Below, piece by piece: positions 22,645 through 33,114 of a stretch of DNA of 64,000 bases. Made by a program: the position numbers and the translations under genes. This DNA comes from Odontocerum albicorne (lineage: Eukaryota; Arthropoda; Insecta; Trichoptera; Odontoceridae). Under the pieces are notes generated by a model. The model saw only the letters and a list, made by a program, of their open reading frames with translations, was not told where the DNA came from and made no database searches. Location: contig OX463846.1 in NCBI GenBank assembly GCA_949825065.1, positions 19,660,421-19,724,420 of the forward strand, read 5' to 3'. How positions within the stretch are numbered: the first letter of the stretch is position 1; each line of letters begins with the position of its first letter.

Positions 22645-22770
22645 CACATATATAATAATAATAATAATAAAAAGACAATTAACATAGCGCCGTTTAGTCA
22701 TCAGATTCTCCTCAAGGCACTGTTAACTCGGGATTACAATCTACTATTATTGACAGATTCAAAATATAAC
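22645..22770 (-). repeat. Short dispersed repeat (family R1), copy 2
   Basis: Reverse complement reads CTGTCAATAATAG..., then TCCCGAGTTAACAG, AAACGGCGCTATGTTAATTG and an (ATT)n tail. It matches the copies at 20901 and 23813. Confidence 0.65.
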
Positions 22771-23812
22771 AAAAATTAAGTTGAGTATAAGGGAAGAAAG
22801 GTGGCGGCTGCGGCCATTACATTGGGTACTTCTCCGCATCTGCATATGTTTAGAAAATCATATTTATTAAGTTTTACAAATTTTTCATAAATAAATTATT
22901 CCTTGCCGATCTACAAGATGCTAGAGATCAAGTTAAACATGTGCAAAATAAGCAATCAACTATTTAAAACGAGATATAATCCAAGCCAGAAATACGACAC
23001 TCCTTGGGTCGAGGAACCCGAGTGAACCGAGCTTGTCCTCTGAGCGGCTAACTCAATACAAAATGGGTAACCTCTGGGCGGGGCGATAGGGGGAAGCAGT
23101 GGCGTAGACGTAACCATTGGCCGAGGGCGAGTATGCACTGTAAGCTGATTTGCAGTTTAAGCTGGCAGTAATGGGCTCAAGTAGTCGTGCTTCCTTAATA
23201 CCCACCTGCAGTGGTGCCAATGTTGGAGATTTAGTTTGCTCTAAGATATGAGCATATAAGATTGTATGTAGCATGTAGCTAGACATTATTATATTATGAT
23301 AATATATGTTGAAGCTAAAGGGATTTGTGTCAACAAACAACATAAGATTTTTTAACTACTTGGATATTCTACGTATTTAGTCTATTTCTTAATTGATTTA
23401 GACAATCACAATACGTTTTTCATCATTTTACCGTGTTTATTTTAATATTGCCACAGTCATCTTATTTTTGGTAAACGTTCGTTTTCTCGAGTAATAATTC
23501 CATTGAATTGATATTTGTTTGTCCCAAACTATTCGATATACGAGTATGTGTGGCGTGTGCAGTTTTAGAAATAATTTGAAGACAAACATTTTTGGGAAGT
23601 TTTATTAAAATTTATGATAATATATGAAAATTACATATACATACTCCACCTAAAGCCGAATGTATTAATATAACATATCAGAAGATAAACAAAGGTTTAT
23701 TTGAGTTTGTCTTCTCTTGGTAAGTTTTCTGCGGTTTTCTTACCAAATATATGTTGCCAAACAAATGACGATGCGGGGAAGTTTCTTAACCACCTTTCTA
23801 TACTAACACTCA
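22771..23812. other. Stretch with a GC-rich patch
   Basis: Positions 22980-23190 are GC-rich for this window and include GGGCGGGGCGATAGGGGG and CAGTGGCGTAGACG. CAGTGGCGTA is common at the ends of some insect DNA transposons, but no partner end was found. The remainder is AT-rich with nothing recognised. Confidence 0.3.
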
Positions 23813-23933
23813 ACATTTGTAATATTTTTTAACTGTCAATAATAATGTGTTTGAATCCTGAGTTAGAGCACCCTCGAGAATACTTTGCTTAATAAACGGC
23901 GCTATATAAATTGTCCTTTTATTATTATAATTT
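23813..23933 (+). repeat. Short dispersed repeat (family R1), copy 3
   Basis: The best-preserved copy: TTTGTAATATTTTTTAACTG, TGTTTGAATCCTGAGTTAGA (B-box-like), AATAAACGGCGCTATATAAA, TTGTCC and TTATTATTATAA. Confidence 0.65.
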
Positions 23934-24914
23934 CTTCGCATAGTAAAAATAAACTATGTTCAACATTATCAAATCTTATATGCGGCCACCTAGACCAATT
24001 CGCAGACCACATTTTGTAGGTCTGTGAGGAAAGTAGTCTCAAACTAAGAAAGGGATCCATGCAATAATACGTCAGATTACTAGATTTTATTTTTGTTATT
24101 TTTCCATTTTATTTAAATTTCATTTCTGCTCTGGTATCTGAACTAATGTCGGTGCCAACGCAATCCTTTTCACAGTCTAGTGTGGCGCCATCACATAAGG
24201 GGCTCTATCTCCCAGAGCCAGCCCTTTCACCAATGTACACATATGACTTCATTTAATTTTCTTACGAGTGTACAATCTCGATATGTCTCGTTACATTAAG
24301 AATTGTTTAAACTTTTCTAGTTGGTCGGACTAGACTCCCACGTGGCAATATCATACACCCGCCAGGTTGTACTGAATATAACGAATAAGTTCAATACAAT
24401 GATCGCACTGTAAGGAAACTCAATTCGTCCTCAGAGACAGTGTGGCAGAAGGGCAATAGCTTGCCCCTGTAAACGACACATTACTGACACTGCTGTTTTG
24501 TTTAATCTAACCCTGATAAACTTTAGTTTTATAGGAATGTACTGGATCAATTTGTACCTGGAATATTTGATATTGTAAACTGAATTATGACTTATTTAAT
24601 GTGAATACATAAAGTACTTTAGATTAAGAAAAAACCCATAGTAAACATTATTATACTTTATATGGATGAAATATTAAAATAAATAAATTTGACGCTAGTT
24701 TAGTAAAATATTTAGTTTGACAATTGGGCAAGAGCAGTAACCAGAACGTCACAATACGAGTATAATCGGGCATCATATGTGGCGTAAACAATAAACTGTG
24801 TTGCCAGTCGTCAACGTCCTTTTAGGGTCAACGTCATCATTATTCCACAACTAAAGTCATGACTTGATGTGCTGACAATGCTAACGGCCCGATACAGGGA
24901 CATTACCACAATGT
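23934..24914. other. AT-rich stretch, nothing recognised
   Basis: No feature supported. Confidence 0.35.
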
Positions 24915-25191
24915 GAGGTTATATTTTTTGTTTATAGTTAAGGCATTACTACTCACGTTGTGGAGGTTTAAAGATATTGTACTCGTAATTTTTATTATCA
25001 AACACTGTTTATTCCACTTTTTGTTACGGTATAACCCTACCGGTTTCAAGGCTTTCACCTCATCTTCAGGGGAGCACAAACAAGTCTTGTTTGTGCTCCC
25101 CTGAAGATGAGGTGAAAGCCTTGAAACCGGTAGGGTTACACCGTTACAAAAAGTGGAATCAACAGTGTTTGATAAAAACAAATTACAATGT
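24915..25191 (+). repeat. Foldback repeat, copy 2 (Penelope-like end?)
   Basis: Same repeat as 20657-20895 in the opposite overall orientation. The inverted arms meet in the middle at AACAAGTCTTGTT (about 25079-25091), giving a long stem with almost no loop. The leading segment GTTTATAGTTAAGGCATTA...GTTGTGGAGGTTTAAA precedes the left arm. The core CCTGAAGATGAGGTGAAAGC then TTGAAACCGG is present on both strands. Confidence 0.6.
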
Positions 25192-25474
25192 AAGGTTACT
25201 TTAAAAATTAAAACCTTAAAAATGAAGAGAAAATTTGTTGCTTTGCCAGAAAAGATTTAATAACAAGATTTATATTTAAATCAAAATTAAGCTGCAAGAA
25301 ATTATACCGAAAAAAATTGTTCAAAAGCAGGAGGTTAACTTAAGCTTAAATAACTAATTTGGTTTAATCTAAGGTTCACATTTTACTAATTCCAAGTAAT
25401 CACATAAGAAAAAATATATAGGGGGTTTAATATAAGGAACACTACCAATCCAACATTTTAATACTTTTATATCA
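25192..25474. other. AT-rich stretch, nothing recognised
   Basis: No feature supported. Confidence 0.35.
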
Positions 25475-25560
25475 ACGGTGAGTCGCGATCCCCTGGGGGT
25501 TCGAAAGAGTTTCGAGATAGAGGTTCGAAACGAACCAGGTTTTGATGAAAATAAAATTGT
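25475..25560 (+). mobile_element. hAT-like terminal fragment
   Basis: GTCGCGATCCCCTGGGGGTT followed by GTTTCGAGATAGAGGTTCG resembles the subterminal region of hAT-superfamily elements and parallels the start of 31692-31941 (GGGTCGCGGCCCCTATGGGG). The other end was not found. Confidence 0.35.
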
Positions 25561-26639
25561 TATATATTTTTTTCATGTACTTTCAAAAAACAAAATACCA
25601 ATTTGCTAACAAACAGAACGCATTCATTTTCTTTTTAAAATTATATATTTATTTTTTGGTGTTGAAAATATTTCCAGTTATGAAATAATAGGATAGTACT
25701 TGTACGTTTCTTAAAATATGACTAAACGTCCATAACTTCCAAAAGAAGATATACGTCAAAAACAATGTATGGTATCAGCGACCGCGACACAAGATTTTGT
25801 GTTTTCTACCAGAGGATTGCGATGCCAAAAAGCTTAGACACAATAGCTGATGCTAAACCTCATGACGAGATACAAGTATATGTATGTTAATGAGGCAAGA
25901 TCTATTATGTGGGTGGATAAAAAGGCATGGCGATTAATCCTTTCTGCTTACCCCAAAAGAGACATAACGTTACAGTATGTATGGTATCAAATGTTTTATT
26001 CGACTGTATTTGTAAGTGTGAGGGGTAACTACGAGTATGTAACATATTAATTTTCTTTATTTCAAACTAAAAAAAACACGAGAGGTATTCAGTTGCTTCA
26101 ATTTCAGGAATTAACAAGTTTAAAAATAAGGATATACATAAAGGATGTGTTAAAAAATGCTTTATTATCTAAAACTAAGAAAATAAGTAATCCAATTATT
26201 TGATTTATTTTATGTGGGCTTTCTTTCAGTGTTTTAATGTAAAATAACTTAAAAGAGCTACTAACTACATAATAAATCACCAACCTAAGAGTTCTTTATT
26301 TAGAACTATTCAAACCATAGATGAAAAGGTACTATTTATTATCAAGATAAGTATACAGACGTTTGACGCGATGTATTAACGTCACAATATGTCCCATATA
26401 TAATATTATGTACCATGTAAGTCACTAGCGCTATACGACAGCTCACAACCAGCTTACGTTCAATACGTTTGAAACCGAGATTATTGACAAATTCAAGTGA
26501 ATATATGAGATTTACGAGAAGAGAGCATTAAAACGACATTAAGCTTCAATGAAAACGATATCTACAATAAAATGTTGGTGATTATAATCATGGATGTTAT
26601 CAACTGATATAACGCAACCTGTACTATTACGAGTACCTA
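25561..26639. other. AT-rich stretch, nothing recognised
   Basis: TACGAGTA motifs lie at 26030 and 26628. No gene or transposon was identified. Confidence 0.35.
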
Positions 26640-26960
26640 TTTCGTAATTTTCTATAGAAAAGTGTGAAAGGAAAGGTAAATGCAATATATGGATGAGCAA
26701 TGAAAGATTAGAGTTAAGGGATTATAATATACAGGTAGTATTTTCTCAGATGATGGAAGAGTTACGAGGAATATCAAAAAGAGCACTCTAAGATGGTTTG
26801 GATATGTACTCGAAGAATAATGAATGGAGAAAGACTAACAAAACTAATTTACAGTGCAAATGCGAATGGAAGATCAAGGAAATAATATATCAAGTGAATC
26901 ATGTTTTAATACAACGAAATATAAAAAGTCACGGATATCTTAGGAGTTGTTTGAGGTGTA
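26640..26960 (+). pseudogene. Short LINE C-terminal relic
   Basis: Plus-strand pieces read 'DDGRVTRNIKK' (near 26750), 'STLRWFGYVLE' and, after a frame shift, 'NERRKTNKTNLQCKCEWKIK'. They parallel the C-terminus at 6480-7125 (FSDDGRVKRDM...STLRWFDHVE) with internal deletions. Confidence 0.5.
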
Positions 26961-26999
26961 ATTTATTTATTTAGTTTGTTTATTTAATTGTTTTACTTA

Positions 27000-28400
27000 T
27001 TTTATTTATTTATTTAATTTACGACACAACAGTGTCTTTTATATACAAATGCACATATGACAAGTACTTAAAATGATCGACAAAAATTACAAAACTTTAT
27101 CTTAAACTAACATGTAGATACATAAAGCAACAATAACAACGTAATTACAAAGTCATTGTTTAAAATTAATACGTATATATAAATTCAACGTACATATGTT
27201 TATTACAAAATACACATATAACCAAATTTAGCCAAGTAGACTCACGTAATTGTGGAGCATATATTTTATAGTGGTAAAGAACTTAAATTTAATATTAGTG
27301 GAACAACGCTAACATAGAACGAGAAGAATTGGATTTTTCGAGAATTTTGTGAATAGATCTTGAGATTTAACAAACACGTGGGATCACTTGTTGCACGAGA
27401 TCCAAGTTGCTTTGCAGAATCGAAACATTCCACATGTTGATGCAGGGTTACTCAACCCCGGAGCCAAAATATTGTCCTTAAATGTTTCTTTTTAACTAAG
27501 TTATTTATATTAATAAAGGAAAGCACAAAGTTAATAGTAATTTATAAATATCGTTGTGATATTCTGGCGAACACTACTATATATCATATATACTTATATT
27601 AAAAATATCTAAATTGTTGCAAAACAAATGGCCAAGTATTTGCATAAGAATAATAGAGGAGTTAATTTTACGAGTATAAGTGTAGCAATTTTCGGTATAA
27701 AAGGGATTGACTGTGATGTATTGTTGATCTAGTGAGAATTCGAAATGAAATGCTTGCGAGTGAGGCGCATCGATGGCTGAGTGAATGTTTTTGTATAGTA
27801 TACTATATCAGCTATTTTTCTTCTGTTTCAACAGTTTCATTGAATTTAACAAGTAGGGATGTATGTGTGGTATTCCTAGTTTAAAATAAATTTATCTTAG
27901 AAATTTGTTTTGTTCGTTCTAAGGGTTGTGGATAGGCGGTGTAATGAGGAGACCATATTGATGGGTTGAAGTCTAGGCGGCTACGTACTAAAGAGCAGAA
28001 CAGAAGTTTTAAATCCGAAAAATATTGGGCAGTTCTTAGTACAAATCCCAAAAAATTTAAACTCTCCCGAGTGATTTTGTTCACGTGTTGTATAAATGAA
28101 AGTTTTTCATTAAATATAATTCTTAGGTCTCTTATAAAAGATACACGTTTTAATGTATACTGATTTAGCAAATACATACTCGTAATTAATTGGATTTTTA
28201 TTTCTATAAAAAATTAATGGACTCACATTTATTCAGGTTTAAGTGCAATTTGTTATTAGTACACAATCGTAGTAGTTTATTTAAATTTTCTTGTGATTTA
28301 AGACAATCAGCAGAATTACTTATAACTTTAAACATTTTTAAATCATTGACACTATTTTGCGTAGTTCTATAAATTCTGTGTAGTCTAAGATATTTCTAGA
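27000..28400 (-). pseudogene. 5'-truncated LINE with RT fragment and 3' tail
   Basis: The best part (28177-27881, minus) reads MYLLNQYTLKRVSFIRDLRI, 'IFNEKLSFIQHVNKIT', 'LNFLGFVLRTAQYFSDLKLL' and 'LVRSRLDFNPSIWSPHY', the post-catalytic region of Jockey/CR1-like reverse transcriptases. Further upstream, to about 28400, is degraded. The 3' UTR reaches 27001 and ends with AAGACACTGTTGTGTCGTAA followed by an (AATA)n tail. The same tail occurs at 60200-60330. There are multiple frame shifts, so it is inactive. Confidence 0.7.
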
Positions 28401-28847
28401 TGTTTTGTGCAGTCCTTTTCTCAATTATGAGATGTATCAGCTCTCCGTTAAACCATTTTGGATACTAAGATTGGATAAACATCTTATAAGGAACAATTTT
28501 TTTAATCGTTGTGTCAATGTAATGATAAAAATAAATTAATGTTATCGCCTGGGCTTCTGGAGTTGTGAGTATGCCAATCGCATGTGTATAGATCATTTAT
28601 TATACTCGTATCAGTATAAGGCGCTTGGTGAAAAGTATAGTAGGATCTGGAAGAGGTGAAAGATGTTCGTCGCGATAGGAAAGTCTGGCGCTTTTTCATA
28701 TCTGCCTACCCTGTACTTTACTATTTTATTCACACAGTAAAATTTGATAATAATTCAGATGATTTTTCTTCGGTATATGCTAGAACTCTAAAATATTCGA
28801 ATTGGTGATTCGGACATCGAAGAGACAATATTTTTTTCGACCCGTCG
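28401..28847. other. AT-rich stretch before the Transib element
   Basis: No feature supported up to the CGTCG target duplication at 28843-28847. Confidence 0.4.
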
Positions 28848-30716
28848 CGCAGTTTTCGGATTGACCAATCTAGAGCGACAAAATCCTAAAAATGAAAATC
28901 AATACTTCACATAAAAAATACCGTGTTAGTGTGCCAAACAAACCTATTGATAAGATGCAATTGCCAGATTTGTCAAGAAACCCTTATTTTATTTTTTATG
29001 ACGGGACAAAGTGACGCTTTGTGTCGCAGGTATATAATATTTCTATTAGTCCATTTCTGACTTCCGAAGTTTGTGCATGTTAACAGTGTTTTAAAAAAAT
29101 ATTGAAAATAATTTTCGTGATGGCATCGTGTTCTACAGGTATTTATTAATTTATTTATGTCATAATTATATTAATTTATTTATACAATAGATTATTTTTA
29201 TAACAATAACAAATCCATGAAATTTTATCCTATGCATTTTATTGAGTTCAAAGTTTAATAAGATGTAAGGTTATGTGTAATATAGCGCAGGCCTATGAAA
29301 CTAAGTTTAAAAAACAATCTTATATATTCTTTAAATAAAAAGTATCACAATTTACCGCGATTTTGTGCGATTTCTTAAATATATATATTTTTTGTTATAG
29401 GGACCAGACTTACGAGAATTAGTATTTTTGAAGTATGGCGTTCTAACCCTTCGAAACGCCGCATTCAGCGTGTTTATGATTTTGTAAAAAGGTTTTACAA
29501 TATTCAAGATGATAAAGAAGCAGAAGCTATAAGATAAAAAGTTTTTATAAAAACCGAATGTGAGAAAATTCGTCAAAAATGGGTACAAAAACAAAGACGT
29601 TTGAATTTGTTTTTAAAACTCTACCAACTTTGGCTTTGTGGAGATTTAGATTTTTCTTCTCCAACGCAGACAATTAATAAGGCAATCCAACGCAGACAGT
29701 ATGGCCTATACAGCTAAAATATTTCGAGAATGTTCATCCGAATCAAAAAGGAGAAAAGTGCGTGATTTGGTTACCAGCTACGAGAAGGAAGAATTGACAT
29801 ATGAAGCTGCAGTTAGTGTTCGAGTCAGTGGTAGACGTGATGGGGCAAATTCAATACAAGAGATGTTGACTGCATTGCCAAGAAGAGCAACGAGTTATTA
29901 AAAGGCAAAGAAACAAATTTTGACAACTCCAATACAAAATCTTTATTCCCCAGAAGAAGCTTTAGCATTGTTCAATGCAAAAAAAATTACGGTAATGTAT
30001 ATAGTACAAAAATATCCATCAGGAAGCTTCTGAAAGAGGTTTCAATTTATATCAATCATATGATCGGGTTTTAGAAAAGAAAAAACAATTGTTATCCAGA
30101 AGTAGAGAGCATAATTGTAACAGATATTATGAACAGCAAAATTTGAATATTACGCTAAGAAAACAAAAATGTTATACATATCATTATACTCGTGGTACAA
30201 TATGCCTGCAGCCTAGCACAAAATATTAACGCACGGTGCTGAGATCATCGATTCTTCCTTGATTCCTATTGGACAAATGTCTGAAGAGGCATCAGAGGCC
30301 AAAAATAAAGAAATTAGAAAAATTAGGCAACATCACACTTTAAAAACTTCGCGTGTTAGGACAAATTACGATTTATTTAAACATTTATTAGTTTCTTCTG
30401 ATCCGTATATAAGTCTTATTAGAAAATTACCCAAAAAAAGTTAAACATGTGTATGAAAGCGATTTTCCAATGCTATTAAAAAAAAGTTATTTTTGTATAT
30501 TTTTTTCAAAGTTATGAGTATTAAGTTTTTAACGTTTCTAAATTTGTCTTATTCTCAGTGTATTTTGGTGTATTTGAGAAATTAAAAAACTATTATTAAA
30601 TTAAAAACCATTTGTTTATATTTTCTAAGCCTCTAGTTATTAAAATGTAACATAAAAATGTCAAATGACATGAAAAATAATTTTGTCCCTCTAGATTGGT
30701 CAATCCGAATACTGTG
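28848..30716 (+). mobile_element. Transib DNA transposon with RSS-like ends
   Basis: Each end is built like a 23-spacer recombination signal. Left: heptamer CGCAGTT (28848-28854), exactly 23 bases, nonamer ACAAAATCC (28878-28886). Right, reverse complement: heptamer CACAGTA (30716-30710), exactly 23 bases, nonamer ACAAAATTA (30686-30678). The spacers are nearly identical (TTCGGATTGACCAATCTAGA). The 5-bp duplication CGTCG flanks the element (28843-28847 and 30717-30721) and fits the GC-rich 5-bp Transib target. At 1869 bp it is shorter than a full Transib (about 3 kb or more). It contains a broken transposase gene. Confidence 0.88.
29120..30444 (+). pseudogene. Transib transposase (RAG1-core relative), internally deleted
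   Basis: Transib transposases are the relatives of the RAG1 core and catalyse cut-and-paste transposition. A likely first exon starts at ATG 29120 (MASCSTG) with donor CAG|GTATTT at 29139 and acceptor TTATAG ending at 29400. Exon 2 continues TRLTRISIFEVWRSNPSKRR to a stop near 29535. Frame 29701-29901 gives CSSESKRRKVRDLV and 'YEKEELTYEAA'. Short pieces then read 'YSPEEALALFNAKKI' and 'KLLKE.GFNLYQSYDRVLEK'. The final frame (30259-30444) reads IPIGQMSEEASEAKNKEIRK and LLVSSDPYISLIRKLPKK. The SEEASEAKNK block looks equivalent to the RAG1 segment holding its catalytic Glu. The middle, with the catalytic Asp residues, is gone. Confidence 0.72.
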
Positions 30717-30748
30717 CGTCGGGTTTATAACCACTGGAGAAGTTACGG

Positions 30749-30812
30749 AGCTTGCGGTTCGTCATTACGTGTGATCGCGGTTCGTCATTGCGGTTACAAT
30801 GGTTCGTCATTG
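30749..30812 (+). repeat. Short imperfect repeat beside the Transib end
   Basis: GGTTCGTCATT occurs three times in 64 bp (GCGGTTCGTCATTACG, GCGGTTCGTCATTGCGG, ATGGTTCGTCATTGC). The run is GC-rich compared with its surroundings. Its origin is unclear. Confidence 0.5.
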
Positions 30813-30892
30813 CAACCGCACTCGCAGACATATCCGGCGTGTACAACTCGAATCAAATGAACTCTTTTACGACACCCTTTTTTATATTTTTT

Positions 30893-30965
30893 GTTGGGTA
30901 TCATCGGGAATCGAACCTGAAACCCTCCTATAATTATCAACTAGGACATGGGGGTCATCGAATCA
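30893..30965 (-). repeat. tRNA-like SINE head, minus strand
   Basis: The reverse complement contains CATGTCCTAGTTGATAATT (A-box region) and CAGGTTCGATTCCCGATGAT (B box), ending GGTACCC-like (GATACCC) before a poly-T/A run. Same family as the other SINE heads. Confidence 0.6.
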
Positions 30966-31683
30966 AATTGTTAAGTATTTAAGCATGACTTCTATACTCC
31001 TCTAACTCCATCTGGTAACATTGTGAGTTATATTTTATTACAATTTGGTAAAATGTGTAAAAAAAACATTTCTTTTATTTATAATCAAATAAAATTTCGG
31101 TATCTGCGATGTACAGTGGATTTCAATACTTCACCTTCAGTATTAGCTGGGACGACCAAGGTCTGAGTGAATGTGATGGAATACAAGTAGCCTGAACGAG
31201 TGGACTTGTTTTTGCTGAATAATTAGTGTAAGAATTGTTATCTAGTTATAAGTAGTATGTAGGTGTTAATTATTTCTAAGATTTCATGTCAATACTTACC
31301 TTTTTGTGATTAATATCTAGTATGTTCTACTGGAAGAAGTCATTCACTTACCTGAAACAGAAAGAAAATGTTCTGTATAAATTACAATTGGAAAAAATAA
31401 ATCCTAAAAATACTATATTATTGTACCAGCACACAGTAATACATTTTTTTTCATTTTTGCTTCGTTTACTTAGTTGTGTTACAAAGGCCATTTTTAATTA
31501 ATCTATTATATTTGAAAACATAGCTTTAAATGAGTTATGCATAAATTGCACACAAAAATTGGCAACTGTTTAAGGAGTAGTAACGAACGAACGATAGAGC
31601 ACAGCATGCCAATAAGGATACCCTGGATGGAAAGACGAATCAGGGAAGTTTACGAGCAAAGTTGACGGGTGATCAGACAGGAC
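30966..31683. other. Stretch with no recognised feature
   Basis: Plus strand 31580-31690 is a short open segment reading NERTIEHSMPIRIPWMERRI, which the hAT-type MITE interrupts. Family not recognised. Confidence 0.3.
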
Positions 31684-31691
31684 GATGTAGA

Positions 31692-31941
31692 ATATCGTTT
31701 CTTAACCTGTGGGTCGCGGCCCCTATGGGGTTTTGGTGAAATATCAAGCGAGTTGCGAAAATAAAAGCAACTTACGCGTAAAAAAGAAAAATAACACATT
31801 AATTTTAAAATACTCAAGACCAAATCATTGTTACACAATCAATAAGTTTTTTTCTTTTCTGGGGGGGGGGGGGAGGGGGTCCCCGAAGTCTTACTTTTTT
31901 TATCTTTAGATATTTGGGGGATCGTAAGGTTGAGAAACAAT
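31692..31941 (+). mobile_element. hAT-type MITE with 8-bp target duplication
   Basis: GATGTAGA flanks the 250-bp segment on both sides (31684-31691 and 31942-31949); 8-bp duplications are a hAT hallmark. Ends are imperfect inverted repeats: CGTTTCTTAACCTGTGGGTC on the left and TTGTTTCTCAACCTTACGAT inverted on the right, close to the TTTCTCAACC ends of hAT elements. A run of 13 G followed by AGGGGG lies at 31861-31879. It has no coding capacity. Confidence 0.78.
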
Positions 31942-31998
31942 GATGTAGAACATTATGGAAGGGGCAGACGTGCTATTTCGGAACAAGCAAGGCTGACA

Positions 31999-32092
31999 AT
32001 GATAATGATTACTATAAAATCACAATCATTTGACTGTTTGAGGCGATGATAATGATTACTACAAAATCAAATTTTGGCTGTTTGAGACGATC
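31999..32092 (+). repeat. Two-copy tandem duplication of about 47 bp
   Basis: GATAATGATTACTATAAAAT...CTGTTTGAGGCGAT is followed by a diverged copy GATAATGATTACTACAAAAT...CTGTTTGAGACGAT. Confidence 0.75.
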
Positions 32093-32196
32093 CACAAATC
32101 AAAGGAAATTTCAAAATAATATTAACATGTTTTAAGAGCAAGCGCTAGCATTTATATAATTATTCATGCATATTTAATTTAGAACATAATATACTA

Positions 32197-33112
32197 CCTT
32201 GATCAAAAAGTTTTAGGACCGGCCACCGTGTGGAGCTGTCAGTCACCCCATTGGAATTGTTTTTTGTTAGGTTACCACATCTGTCATTGACACTCCAGTC
32301 CAAATTTCAGCGTTATAGCTTGACATTTGTAAAAGTTACGCTGTACTGAGTACATCTACCTTTGTGCGTGTTTTCGATTTTTTATAAGTTTGAAAATGGC
32401 ATCAACGAGTTTGCATTAAATTTTGTGTGAAAAACGAATTTAACCGTCCGCAGACCTTGGAAATGTTGGAGAAGTGTTTTTCGGTGGCACGAACGCTTCA
32501 GAAGTGGTCGTGAGTCGGTTGACGATGACGAACGCAGTGGCAGGCCGTCGACGTCGAAAACCGATTAAAACATTGATAAAATCAAAGAAATGTTGGCCGA
32601 AAACCGCAAATTGACCATCAGAGAGCTGGCAGAGGACTTGCACATCGCTTATGGATCCGCTCAAGACATTTTGGTTAGTGATTTGGGCCTCCGACGTGTC
32701 GCTGCAAAACTGATGCCGAAAGACCTCAATTTCATGCAAAAAAAGGACCGCGTTGAAATCGCGAAATACATGATTTCCATGAGTTTTGGACCAAAAACAA
32801 CACGAATACTATCTAGCAGCCTTCGAATTCACCTGATTTGGCTCCCTGCGACTTTTTCCTGTTCAAGCGACTTAAAAAACCGCTTCGCGGAACGCGTTAC
32901 AGCACCCGAGAGGATGTCATGAAAAAATCGAAGACGGCTCTAATGGACATACCGAAAATTGAGTACCAGCGGTGTTTCGAGGATTGGATCAAGCGCTGGC
33001 GTTAGTGCGTTGCAGTCGATAGGGAGTACTTTAAAGGGGGCCATATCGATTTTGATGAATAAACTTGTATTTTCGATTTTATGAATAAAGTCCTAAAACT
33101 TTTTGATCAAGG
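32197..33112 (+). mobile_element. Internally deleted family B mariner, copy 2
   Basis: Inverted ends CCTTGATCAAAAAGTTTTAG; TA at 32195-32196 on the left and a mutated CA at 33113-33114 on the right. Length 916 bp versus about 1.3 kb expected. Same family as the nested element at 3468-3992 but with more of the gene left. Confidence 0.88.
32396..33062 (+). pseudogene. Mariner transposase lacking catalytic core (family B)
   Basis: The ATG at 32396 opens the N-terminal HTH with early stops. The clearest part is frame 32590: MLAENRKLTIRELAEDLHIA, 'YGSAQDILVSDLGLRRVAAKL' and 'DLNFMQKKDRVEIAKYMIS' (second HTH and linker). A deletion then joins directly to the third-Asp block QPSNSPDLAPCDFFLF (in a shifted frame) and the tail 'MDIPKIEYQRCFEDWIKRW' and 'HIDFDE' with TAA at 33060. 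The regions holding the first and second catalytic Asp are absent. Confidence 0.82.
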
Positions 33113-33114
33113 CA

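Noticed and set aside
22383..22655. Open frame starting MNIVLLFCITLSLYTAHPGG, resembling a secreted peptide
   Set aside because: Its second half is translated from the tRNA-like SINE head on the other strand, and no promoter, splice sites or family similarity support it.
23080..23110. CAGTGGCGTA as a DNA transposon terminus
   Set aside because: No inverted partner or target duplication was found in the flanks.
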